NCBI GenBank assembly: GCA_031267335.1
Contig: JAIRZH010000086.1
Location: 1-7,601, forward strand
DNA: 7,601 bases
Reading direction: 5' to 3'
Source: Oscillospiraceae bacterium
GTDB taxonomy: Bacteria; Bacillota; Clostridia; Oscillospirales; Acutalibacteraceae
How positions within the stretch are numbered: position 1 is the stretch's first letter; every line of letters starts with the position of its first letter. The position numbers and the translations under genes are program-made. Of the stretch, positions 1 through 6,436 are shown piece by piece. The notes under the pieces are model-generated. The model was not told the origin of the DNA, searched no databases, and saw nothing but the letters and a program-made list of their open reading frames with translations.

Positions 1-68
1 GCGAAAACATTTAAATTAAAACTAAACAAAAACACTAAAGTTAAAATAACCGAAATTAATTTTTTAAT
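1..68 (-). pseudogene. 5' end of a second copy of the large exported repeat-protein gene, ATT in place of ATG (runs off the left edge)
   Basis: Read on the minus strand from 68, this stretch encodes (I/M)KKLISVILTLVFLFSFNLN followed by VFA. It matches the signal peptide of the protein at 382-3462 almost residue for residue (V to I twice, S to L once). Most other base changes are synonymous (TCA/TCG, GTA/GTG, TTA/TTG, TTT/TTC), so the stretch was kept under protein-level selection after duplication. The codon aligned with the paralogue's ATG is ATT (68-66). An in-frame TAA lies three codons upstream, and the AAGGAG seen in front of the paralogue is absent (AAGAC at the equivalent place). Either the gene recently lost its start and is a pseudogene, or it uses an AUU start. 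The rest of the gene lies outside the window, so this cannot be decided here. Confidence 0.6.
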
Positions 69-381
69 GAAATTGTCTTAATAACGATAGAATTAAACTT
101 CGTCAAAATATAAAGAATAGATTTCTTATAAAATTTGCATCTTTTTGAAAATTTAACCACTTTCGCCCAAAGACAAAAGATTTGTTACCGCCTAAAGGCA
201 GCTAAAGTACGTAAGGAAATAAACAAATTTAGATAAAGTAAAAATCAAAAAGAGAGAAAACGAGCTAAAGCTATCTGTCTGAAGACGGAGGAATTAAACT
301 TGGCACATGGAAATTAAATACCATTAAAACCACCCTCACAGCTGATTTAGTAATTGCCCAGATTCTCTGAAATTTCTATTT
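69..381. other. Non-coding stretch between the two paralogous genes
   Basis: I see no open frame with a ribosome binding site here. It separates the end of the large repeat-protein gene from the 5' end of its paralogue, so it should hold the terminator of one and the promoter of the other. Neither is convincing. A small hairpin (AGCT-tt-AGCT, 264-273) is followed on the minus strand by a T-rich run and could be a weak terminator. The 11-nt string GAATTAAACTT occurs twice (90-100 and 291-301). A short palindrome GCCTAAAGGC lies at 190-199. None of these is strong enough to assign a function. Confidence 0.4.
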
Positions 382-3300
382 CTATTCAAATTGCATTCTT
401 GTATATTGATTGATCGCATTTATATCTTCTTTCGGATACGACATGGTGATTAAAGACGTAATTTGTTCTACTGATAATCCTAAATTTTTCATGTTATTTA
501 TTTTTTCTCTAATTTCAACTGCCACCGAGTCCTCACGCGAATCAAATGAAATCGTTATATTGCCACTAATTTCTCCAAAAAGTCTATCCATACTTTCAAT
601 GTTTTCTTCTGGAAACATACGAAATGATAAATCTCTAATGTCTTTTTCCGGAAATCCCGCTTCTATCATGTTCATAAAAGTAGTTGCTAATATATCTTTG
701 CGCATTCGAAATGGAACACTTCTGCCGCTTGCATAATACGACTGCGGAATCGTAAAATTTTGCGACGGAATCCCATTTTTAAAAATGTCTTCAAGAAGTT
801 CATCAAAATCTTCTTCCGGAAAATTTATTGAAAAGAAATTTCTGACAAGGTTTTTATCTAATCCCGCTCTTGACATGTTAATAAAAATAACTGCTGCCCG
901 ATCTGTCAGATCTGTACGTTCTTGAACTGGAATCCTCACTTCTTTCCAAATTGTTTCTATATCTTCATTTGGAAAATCTTCGGCGATAGCATTTCTAATT
1001 TTATTTTCTGGAACTCCTAAATTTCTTAATCTTTCTACCGATGTTCTAATGCTGACTGCCGCTGCGTCCGTGCGAGATCGAAACGGAGAGTTTGATTCTT
1101 CACATAATTTATTTACATCTTCTTCCGGAAACGTTTCCAAGAAGAAAATTTTGATACGATTTTCACCCCATTCCATTTTTTGCATAGTACTGAAAGTTAA
1201 TGCTGATGGATCCATACGATGTACATACGGAATATTATTACCGTTTGCATAATGAAATGGTAGAACGGCACGCAATTTAAGTGTAATACCTTTAATTTTT
1301 TTAAAAAGTTTATCTACGTTTTGTTCCGGAAACATTATTAAGAAGAAATCTCTGATTTCATTTTCTTTAAATCCCATTAAGAACATGTTTCTAAAAATAA
1401 CTACCAATGGGTCTGTACGTTTTTGAAATGGAATCTTCATTTCTTCCCAAATTACTTTTATACTTTCATTCGGAAAACTTTCGATGATATTATTTTTAAT
1501 TTGATTTTCTGGAAATCCTGCATTTCTTGAACCACTTATCACTGCTTTAATGGCAACTGCCTCCGGGTCCATGCGATATTTAAATAGAGACTTTATATCT
1601 TTAAAAAATTTTTTCATATTTTCTTCCGGAAACGTTACCGAGAAGAAACTTTTGATACGATTTTCATCCCATCCCATTTCTAGCATGGTTCTAAAAGCTA
1701 ATGCTGATGGATCCATACGTAGTTTATACGAAATTTTACTATTTTCTACATAATAATATGATAGCGGAACAGCACACAATTCAAGTGTAATATCTTTAAT
1801 TTTTTCAAAAAGTTCATCTACGTTTTGTGCCGGAAACATTATTGAGAAGAAATCTCTGATTTCATTTTCTTTAATTCCCATTAAGACCATGTTTCTAAAA
1901 ATAACTGCCAATGGTTCTAAAGAATCTTGAAACGGAATTATTCCATTATAAACAACTTGAAAGATTTCATTTAAATTTACTTTATACTCTTCTAACTTTA
2001 TGACATTTTTTATAATATCTCCTATCATATATTCATTAAGGACTTTAGATCTAAGAATTAAATTATAAAGTGAACCATAAATTTCATTTTCCGATTTTTT
2101 TTCTGATTTCATTTCTTTCATTTTTTGTATAAGTTTTCTTATTATATCATTTTCTGAGACGATAAATTTACTAATTGAAGCACGAATTTTATCTTCCGAT
2201 TTCCCTTCCAATCTCATGCGTTCTATTCTTGTACTAATCATTAATGACGTTCTATCCATACGAAGCGGGAACGAAAGCATTTTATCGTCTTTTCTTAGAT
2301 ATTCAGCCAATAAATTTAAATCATATCCCTTGTTGTGCACGACAGTCTGAATAAGACGAATAAAAGAAAAAATTTCACTTGTATTTAGTTTTTCGGCGCC
2401 TGGTAAACCTTCCATATACTCGAAATTACAATATGTTTCAAAATTAGGCGAATCTTTGAGCTTGATAAATTCTCCATTAGGCAATTTGCCGAAACATCTA
2501 TAATCTATTGCTACTATTAAAACGTTACTTTTAAGAATCGTTTCAGGTTTATTGGTAACTAAGTCAAAGAAACGCCTAAAAAAATCAACAAAGTTTTGAA
2601 ATCTTTGCATGTCAAACATTTTTTGCACAAATCCTGCTTCTTCTCTTTGACGAAATTCATACAAATCAACCAAAGCAGTAGCTGTAGCTAACGCCCCGCT
2701 TATTATTGGCAATAGGTTATACGGAAAAGGAAGCAACATTCCTTTGATTAAAAGAAGAATAGGCAAGTTTATCACGCTAAGCGCTCCCGCATGCACCAAG
2801 TCGGCCTGTGTGATAGTGCTAAGTGCCTCATCAAGAATTCTTTTACTAAATTTATTTTCTAAACCATAAGTAATATTTGCGAATGAAACACTTTGGAAAG
2901 CTTCATCTTTAGTTGCATTCAAAAGTGACGACATACTATTAAATTTTTGTTTAAATATTGGATTTCCTTTATAATTATCTTCATTTTTTTTTGTAAAAAC
3001 TAAAAAAACTTTTTTAACGAGTCCAGCCCCACTGAATGCACTTTTGTATTCGTCAAGAATCTCTTCCATTTTCTTTTTGTTTTCGAAATAAATTTCGATA
3101 TAATCCACTAAAAAGCCATGTCCTTTTGAGTCTTCATGTCCTTTTGAGTCTTCATGTCCTTTTGGGTTTTTAAGAAACAAGGAAGAATAATTACAAACTT
3201 GTACTGTTCGAGGATCATTATCGCCAGAGCGCTGCACGTTGCTTTGACATAATTGATTATTAATAAAAAACCATCCTTTTTTCGGAAAACAACATGGTTC

Positions 3301-3462
3301 ACCATCAGGTGCACGTAAAGTAAAATCTTTTTTTACAGCTGAAAACAATTCCAATGTGTTAGGATCTCCAGTTTTAGGATCTCCAGGTGGATCGGCAAAA
3401 ACATTTAAATTAAAACTAAATAAAAATACTAAAGTAGAAACAACTGAAACTAATTTTTTCAT
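382..3462 (-). CDS. Large exported protein with three-fold super-repeat of ~50-residue helical units; function unknown
   Basis: I do not recognise the family. The product is 1026 residues. Residues 1-23 are a classical signal peptide (KK, hydrophobic core, V-F-A before D24). Residues 24-220 are soluble, contain Cys57, 58, 72 and 90, and include a KGHEDS tandem repeat (about 100-116). Residues 225-266 are strongly hydrophobic and look like a membrane hairpin. Two further Cys (323, 345) follow. From about 511 to the end the protein is ~50-residue units with the pattern R-x-D-P, a helix, G-x-x-E-N-x-I-R, a helix, F-P-x-E-x, a helix. A degenerate unit sits near 400-447. The ATG at 3462 is chosen because AAGGAG (3473-3468) lies five bases upstream; the GTG at 3468 overlaps that site and cannot be used. 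The exported, repeat-built architecture suggests a surface or secreted interaction protein (inference). A paralogue begins immediately downstream, across the left edge of the window. Confidence 0.9.
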   Translation of the reverse strand: MKKLVSVVSTLVFLFSFNLNVFADPPGDPKTGDPNTLELFSAVKKDFTLRAPDGEPCCFPKKGWFFINNQLCQSNVQRSGDNDPRTVQVCNYSSLFLKNPKGHEDSKGHEDSKGHGFLVDYIEIYFENKKKMEEILDEYKSAFSGAGLVKKVFLVFTKKNEDNYKGNPIFKQKFNSMSSLLNATKDEAFQSVSFANITYGLENKFSKRILDEALSTITQADLVHAGALSVINLPILLLIKGMLLPFPYNLLPIISGALATATALVDLYEFRQREEAGFVQKMFDMQRFQNFVDFFRRFFDLVTNKPETILKSNVLIVAIDYRCFGKLPNGEFIKLKDSPNFETYCNFEYMEGLPGAEKLNTSEIFSFIRLIQTVVHNKGYDLNLLAEYLRKDDKMLSFPLRMDRTSLMISTRIERMRLEGKSEDKIRASISKFIVSENDIIRKLIQKMKEMKSEKKSENEIYGSLYNLILRSKVLNEYMIGDIIKNVIKLEEYKVNLNEIFQVVYNGIIPFQDSLEPLAVIFRNMVLMGIKENEIRDFFSIMFPAQNVDELFEKIKDITLELCAVPLSYYYVENSKISYKLRMDPSALAFRTMLEMGWDENRIKSFFSVTFPEENMKKFFKDIKSLFKYRMDPEAVAIKAVISGSRNAGFPENQIKNNIIESFPNESIKVIWEEMKIPFQKRTDPLVVIFRNMFLMGFKENEIRDFFLIMFPEQNVDKLFKKIKGITLKLRAVLPFHYANGNNIPYVHRMDPSALTFSTMQKMEWGENRIKIFFLETFPEEDVNKLCEESNSPFRSRTDAAAVSIRTSVERLRNLGVPENKIRNAIAEDFPNEDIETIWKEVRIPVQERTDLTDRAAVIFINMSRAGLDKNLVRNFFSINFPEEDFDELLEDIFKNGIPSQNFTIPQSYYASGRSVPFRMRKDILATTFMNMIEAGFPEKDIRDLSFRMFPEENIESMDRLFGEISGNITISFDSREDSVAVEIREKINNMKNLGLSVEQITSLITMSYPKEDINAINQYTRMQFE
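385..1932 (-). repeat. Three tandem ~168-residue (504-nt) super-repeats inside the large exported protein
   Basis: The C-terminal half repeats with a 504-nt period. Copy 1 is 1932-1429 (residues 511-678), copy 2 is 1428-925 (679-846) and copy 3 is 924-385 (847-1026, more diverged and slightly longer). Each copy holds three units in the same order. Type A has RNM-x-LMG-x-KENEIRDFF and an MFP motif. Type B has RMDPSAL, an M-x-W-x-ENRIK motif and TFPEE. Type C has RN-x-G-x-PEN and FPNE-x-I-x-x-IW. Copies 1 and 2 are close: the first 46 residues of their A units agree at 35 positions, and the DNA around 1825 and 1321 is nearly identical at exactly 504 nt offset. A three-unit block was therefore duplicated as a whole, after the units had already diverged. 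Confidence 0.9.
3117..3165 (-). repeat. 18-nt tandem repeat, about 2.7 copies (KGHEDS)
   Basis: The plus-strand unit CATGTCCTTTTGAGTCTT occurs at 3117-3134 and 3135-3152, with a partial third copy from 3153. It encodes K-G-H-E-D-S repeats in frame near residues 100-116 of the large exported protein. Because the unit length is a multiple of three, copy-number change would alter length without breaking the frame. The segment is highly polar and probably a flexible linker. Confidence 0.85.
3361..3386 (-). repeat. 15-nt near-tandem duplication encoding GDPKTGDPN
   Basis: AGGATCTCCA occurs at 3361-3370 and again at 3376-3385, a 15-nt period in frame. It produces the G-D-P-x-x-G-D-P sequence just after the predicted signal-peptide cleavage site of the large exported protein. 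It is another small in-frame slippage product in the same gene. Confidence 0.6.
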
Positions 3463-3467
3463 AAACA

Positions 3468-3473
3468 CTCCTT
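3468..3473 (-). promoter_or_regulatory. Ribosome binding site AAGGAG deciding the large gene's start
   Basis: AAGGAG on the minus strand ends five bases before ATG 3462-3460. The upstream in-frame GTG (3468-3466) shares its first base with this site, so ATG 3462 is the start. Confidence 0.85.
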
Positions 3474-3489
3474 ATTTTTTTTGATTCTT

Positions 3490-3534
3490 AGTATAATATA
3501 TTTAGTTAGTGTAACATATTTAAATAGAAATCAA
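3490..3534 (-). promoter_or_regulatory. Candidate promoter region of the large exported-protein gene
   Basis: On the minus strand, TATACT (3495-3490) is a good -10 box about 28 nt before the start codon, but the sequence 17 nt upstream (TATGTT) is a poor -35. An alternative pair is TTGATT (3534-3529) with TACACT (3513-3508), spaced 15 nt. I cannot choose between them, and AT-rich DNA gives such matches by chance. Confidence 0.3.
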
Positions 3535-3652
3535 GAATTTAAAGTTGGAATTAAAACTTTGGAAAAAAACTTTGAGTGATAAAAATAAAGAAATTAACGA
3601 TTTGAAATCTCAAGTGGAAAATCTCGAAAATAAGACAGGTTATTACTTGTGA
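3524..3652 (+). pseudogene. Possible 3' remnant of a lost gene: coiled-coil tail without a start
   Basis: An open plus-strand frame of 42 codons from the stop at 3521-3523 to TGA 3650-3652 encodes a Lys/Glu-rich peptide. Its last part (K-E-I-N-D-L-K-S-Q-V-E-N-L) has I/L/V/L at 3-4-3 heptad spacing, typical of a coiled coil. There is no ATG or GTG with a ribosome binding site; two TTG codons lack one as well. The frame overlaps the end of pyrD on the other strand by ten bases and the promoter region of the large gene. It reads like the C-terminus of a truncated protein, but a chance open frame in AT-rich DNA is a real alternative. Confidence 0.35.
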
Positions 3653-4557
3653 GATCTTCCGGTAATTTCTTCAATTGAATTTATTTTGTATTCTTTCATT
3701 TTTAAAGGTAATTCTTGAATTATTTTTTGACAGATAAATGGATCGATCAAATTCGCTGAGCCTATTTCGACTGCCGTAGCGCCAGCTGAAATAAATTCTA
3801 AAACATCGTCAGCATTGGTAATTCCTCCGCAGCCAATTATTGGAATTTTTACTTCTTTAAAAACTTGATAGACTATTCTTAATGCTATTGGTTTTACAGC
3901 AGGGCCAGAAAATCCTGCTATAATATTTGCTATAATTGGTTTTCCGGTTTTTGGATTAATTGCAATTCCTAAACAAGTATTTGCAAGAACTAAACCGTCT
4001 GCACCGGAATTTTCAGCAAATTTTGATATTTTAATAATATCAGTTACATTTGGTGAAAGTTTGATATAAACCTTTTTTTTACATTTTTCTTTAATTTTAC
4101 TACAAATATTAAAAACTGAATTTTCGTCAAGCCCAAAGGCCATGCCGCCTTCTTTTACATTAGGGCAACTTAAATTTATTTCTAAAATTTCTATTTCATC
4201 GATTTTATCGAACTTTTCGGCTACAAAAATATAATCTTCAACAGAATGCCCAGCAATATTCGCTATAACTTTTTTATTAAAATATTTTTTTAATTTTGGG
4301 ATATTTTCTGAAATTACCTTTTCTACACCTGGATTTTGCAAACCTATAGAATTAAGCATTCCAGAAGTGCACTCAGCAACACGCGGTGTTGGATTGCCAA
4401 AACGCGATTCTTTTGTTGTTCCTTTTAAACAAATACTTCCTAAAATGTTTATATCATACCAATCAGCAAACTCATAACCGAATCCAAATGTTCCGCTAGC
4501 AGGAATTATTGGATTATCCAACTTCCAATCGCCTAGATGCACATTTAAATTGCACAT
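3643..4557 (-). CDS. pyrD: Dihydroorotate dehydrogenase catalytic subunit (class 1B type)
   Basis: This FMN enzyme oxidises dihydroorotate to orotate in de novo pyrimidine synthesis. The sequence shows NPIIPASGTFGFG near the N-terminus, the FMN/substrate segment LKGTT, the SIGLQNPG motif, NLSCPNVKEGG with the catalytic Cys (residue 131 from the start used here), KLSPNV, FSGPAVKPIALR, IIGCGGI and GATAVEIGSAN for FMN phosphate. The length of 304 residues is normal. Class 1B enzymes normally pair with the PyrK iron-sulfur flavoprotein to reduce NAD+; no pyrK is in the window. I chose ATG 4557 because it lies one base after the recombinase stop codon and gives the usual short leader before NPIIPASG. 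An earlier in-frame ATG at 4572 would add five residues and overlap the upstream gene by 14 bases. GGTGG within the upstream gene's last codons can serve as ribosome binding site, suggesting translational coupling. Confidence 0.95.
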   Translation of the reverse strand: MCNLNVHLGDWKLDNPIIPASGTFGFGYEFADWYDINILGSICLKGTTKESRFGNPTPRVAECTSGMLNSIGLQNPGVEKVISENIPKLKKYFNKKVIANIAGHSVEDYIFVAEKFDKIDEIEILEINLSCPNVKEGGMAFGLDENSVFNICSKIKEKCKKKVYIKLSPNVTDIIKISKFAENSGADGLVLANTCLGIAINPKTGKPIIANIIAGFSGPAVKPIALRIVYQVFKEVKIPIIGCGGITNADDVLEFISAGATAVEIGSANLIDPFICQKIIQELPLKMKEYKINSIEEITGRSHK

Positions 4558-4558
4558 A

Positions 4559-5530
4559 TTAAATACCACCATTGAGCGGGTTTGAATCCGCAGCTTTTTT
4601 TAATTGTTCTGCACTTGTGTGTGTGTAAATTTCAGTTGTAGCAATATTTTCATGGCCAAGAATTTCTTTTAATACTCTTATGTCTACGTTTCCGTATTGA
4701 TACATTAAAGTAGCGGCAGTATGACGTAATTTATGAGTCGAAAAACCTCTATTAGAAAATCCTGCAAGCTTAAAATATTTTTTCATTAAAAACTGAACAG
4801 TCTTAGTACTTATTCTACATTTGTTTCGGCTTATAAATAAAGCATTTTGTTTTATATCTTTACGTGTTTTTTTATAATTTTCTATTGCTTGTACACAACA
4901 ATCATTTAAGTAAATTATTCTTTCTTTATTGCCTTTGCCGATTAGTCTAAGCGTATTATTTGATTCAATATCTAAAAGATTAATTCCAACAAGTTCAGAA
5001 AGTCTCATACCACAATTTAGAAAAAGAACAACCATACAATAATCACGTTCTACGAATTTTCCTCCACCATTTTTTATTACTTCTAATAGTAATTTACTTT
5101 CTTCTAAGCTTAAAAATTTCGGAAGACTTTTTTTAATTTTTGGTGTTTCGAGTTCATCGATTGGATTTTCATTTAAAACTTTAATTTTAATAGTTAAATA
5201 TTTAAAAAATGACCGTAAACTTGATGTTTTTCGCGAACGTGCCGCTGCATGATTGTTTCTGTTATTTGCAACGTAGCTCATATATTCATAGATATCTAAA
5301 ATATCTAATGATTTAATAAATTCAATATTAACATCATCGATGTTTATTTGACTTAAAGATAAATTTTCATCTATTTTTAGATTTTGTTTTCGTGCTTTCA
5401 TGAACCTAAAAAAAGTTCTAAGGTCAAAAAAATATTCATCGACTGTTTTACTCGATTTACCCTTGATCGTCTGAATATAAATTAAAAATTTATATAATAT
5501 TTCTGGTGCTTGTCCCCAAATTTTTTCCAA
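4559..5530 (-). CDS. xerC: Tyrosine recombinase of the XerC/XerD type
   Basis: This is a site-specific recombinase, probably the housekeeping Xer enzyme that resolves chromosome dimers at dif during division. It has an N-terminal SAM-like core-binding domain (about residues 10-110, QAPEIL...TVDEYFFDLRTFFRF) and a C-terminal catalytic domain. Numbered from the TTG start, the full active-site set is present: Arg176 (CGMRLSEL), Lys199 (GKGNKERI), His266 and Arg269 (THKLRHTAA), His293 (LGHENIATT) and the nucleophile Tyr302 (IYTHTS). At 323 residues it is slightly longer than typical XerC. The TTG start at 5530 is chosen because AAGGAG lies seven bases upstream; the GTG at 5554 precedes that site and would put it inside the gene. 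It is the first gene of an operon with pyrD. An integron or phage integrase is less likely given the compact sequence and the operon with a pyrimidine gene. XerC versus XerD cannot be told from one protein. Confidence 0.85.
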   Translation of the reverse strand: MEKIWGQAPEILYKFLIYIQTIKGKSSKTVDEYFFDLRTFFRFMKARKQNLKIDENLSLSQINIDDVNIEFIKSLDILDIYEYMSYVANNRNNHAAARSRKTSSLRSFFKYLTIKIKVLNENPIDELETPKIKKSLPKFLSLEESKLLLEVIKNGGGKFVERDYCMVVLFLNCGMRLSELVGINLLDIESNNTLRLIGKGNKERIIYLNDCCVQAIENYKKTRKDIKQNALFISRNKCRISTKTVQFLMKKYFKLAGFSNRGFSTHKLRHTAATLMYQYGNVDIRVLKEILGHENIATTEIYTHTSAEQLKKAADSNPLNGGI

Positions 5531-5537
5531 AAAAAAT

Positions 5538-5543
5538 CTCCTT
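5538..5543 (-). promoter_or_regulatory. Ribosome binding site AAGGAG deciding the recombinase start
   Basis: AAGGAG on the minus strand, seven bases before TTG 5530-5528. It lies downstream of the in-frame GTG at 5554, which is therefore not the start. Confidence 0.85.
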
Positions 5544-5574
5544 AAAAAATTCACTGTAATTAAAAATTATGAAT

Positions 5575-5602
5575 ATTGTAATTCTATAGAAATAAAACGC
5601 AA
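5575..5602 (-). promoter_or_regulatory. Candidate promoter of the xerC-pyrD operon
   Basis: On the minus strand TTGCGT (5602-5597) and TACAAT (5580-5575) are separated by 16 nt, and the -10 box matches five of six consensus bases. It gives a leader of about 35-40 nt. The stretch is also the upstream region of the divergent dpaB, so the two transcription units share about 75 bp. I could not identify a clear sporulation-sigma promoter for dpaB in the same interval. Confidence 0.4.
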
Positions 5603-5620
5603 ACCCTGGAGTTTATCTAA

Positions 5621-6190
5621 ATGAAAAAAATTAATTTAGCATTAGCGCTTTGCGCCTCTTTTTGCAATATATCAAATGCATTGGGACAAATTAAAAAATT
5701 ATCAAATATATATAATTTGATTCCTATTATTTCAGAAAATTTAGCTTCTATAAACACTAGATTTGGGAAAGCTGAAGATATTAAAAATCAAATAATACAA
5801 ATTTGCGGAAAATCGATTATTGAAAAAATAACCGAAGCTGAACCGATAGGCCCGTCGAATCTTGCTGATATAATGGTGATTTGCCCTTGCACCGGCAATA
5901 CGATGGCAAAAATCAGTAGAGCTATTACCGATAGTGTTGTAACTATGGCGGCGAAATCACATTTACGAGTTCAAAAACCTTTGGTTATTTGCCTCGCGAC
6001 AAATGATGCATTGGGTGCCTCGGCTGAGAATTTTGCAAAAATGTTAAACACAAAAAATATTTATTTCGTTCCTATGTCACAGGACGACCCAATAAAAAAA
6101 CCTAATTCACTTGTTGCGAATTTTGGAGAATTGCAAAAAACGATAGAATTAGCATTAAAAAATCAGCAGATTCAGCCAATATTAACGTAA
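5621..6190 (+). CDS. dpaB: Dipicolinate synthase subunit B (spore dipicolinic acid synthesis)
   Basis: This flavoprotein-family subunit (also called SpoVFB) works with DpaA to convert the lysine-pathway intermediate 4-hydroxytetrahydrodipicolinate to dipicolinic acid in the mother cell. Dipicolinic acid then fills the spore core. The 189-residue length and the conserved blocks fit: a SFC motif near residue 14, SENL and TRFGKAEDI, EAEPIGP (about 74-80), CPCTGNTMAKISRAITDS and VTMAAKSHLR (about 88-116), ATNDALGASAEN, NTKNIYFVPMSQDDP and KKPNSLVANF near the C-terminus. ATG 5621 has GGAG (5608-5611) nine bases upstream. The usual upstream partner dpaA is absent here; the neighbour is the divergent recombinase. 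The gene is intact and shows none of the decay seen elsewhere, implying the lineage still makes dipicolinate-containing spores, with dpaA elsewhere in the genome (inference). Confidence 0.93.
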   Translation: MKKINLALALCASFCNISNALGQIKKLSNIYNLIPIISENLASINTRFGKAEDIKNQIIQICGKSIIEKITEAEPIGPSNLADIMVICPCTGNTMAKISRAITDSVVTMAAKSHLRVQKPLVICLATNDALGASAENFAKMLNTKNIYFVPMSQDDPIKKPNSLVANFGELQKTIELALKNQQIQPILT

Positions 6191-6207
6191 ACATACTTCT
6201 TTTAAAT

Positions 6208-6238
6208 CACCGATTTTTAATAAAAACAACGTTCGGTG
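6208..6238 (+). terminator. Weak hairpin after dpaB
   Basis: CACCGA (6208-6213) pairs with TCGGTG (6233-6238), and TTTTT/AAAAA extends the stem inside with a 6-nt bulge. It lies 18 bases after the dpaB stop codon but has no T-tract after it, so its role as a terminator is doubtful. Confidence 0.3.
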
Positions 6239-6279
6239 TATTAAATATTCTAAGGAGCTTTAAACAAAAACGAAGTATT

Positions 6280-6378
6280 CTAGGACCTATTCCCATTACC
6301 GTTTAACGACCATATTCGGTACTTTTTGGTTTGTGCTACGTTAAATTTTGTTATTTCAGATAGTGGTAACAGGCCTAG
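6280..6378. mobile_element. MITE-like remnant with imperfect terminal inverted repeats and CTAG target duplication
   Basis: CTAG occurs at 6280-6283 and 6375-6378. Directly inside are GACCTATTCCCATTA (6284-6298) and, on the minus strand from 6374, GCCTGTTACCACTA, which agree at about 11 of 14 positions with one gap. The ~91 bp between them codes for nothing I can see. A four-base YTAR target duplication such as CTAG is known for part of the IS5 family, so a non-autonomous derivative of such an element is possible. It sits between the convergent dpaB and the 6437-7078 gene. A chance imperfect palindrome is not excluded. Confidence 0.4.
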
Positions 6379-6436
6379 AACACCAAGAATTAAAAATAAA
6401 AAATTAATAGACTTTTTATAATTTTTCGAAACTTAT

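Noticed and set aside
410..736. 108-residue plus-strand open frame
   Set aside because: Lies antisense within the third super-repeat of the large exported protein; no ribosome binding site and no recognisable protein features.
1049..1753. Two similar 67-residue plus-strand open frames (1049-1252 and 1550-1753)
   Set aside because: They are antisense to equivalent parts of super-repeats 1 and 2, which explains their similarity; no ribosome binding sites.
382..1932. Identity of the repeat unit with CUE domains (MFP motif) or mTERF repeats (G-F-x-E-x-x-I ... P)
   Set aside because: The resemblance is limited to a few residues; the other defining positions do not fit, so I do not assign either family.
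3466..3468. GTG as start of the large exported protein
   Set aside because: It overlaps the AAGGAG ribosome binding site; ATG 3462 has ideal spacing.
6396..6419. ATAAAAA/TTTTTAT inverted repeat as terminator of the convergent genes
   Set aside because: Only A-T pairs in an AT-rich intergenic stretch; too weak to support.
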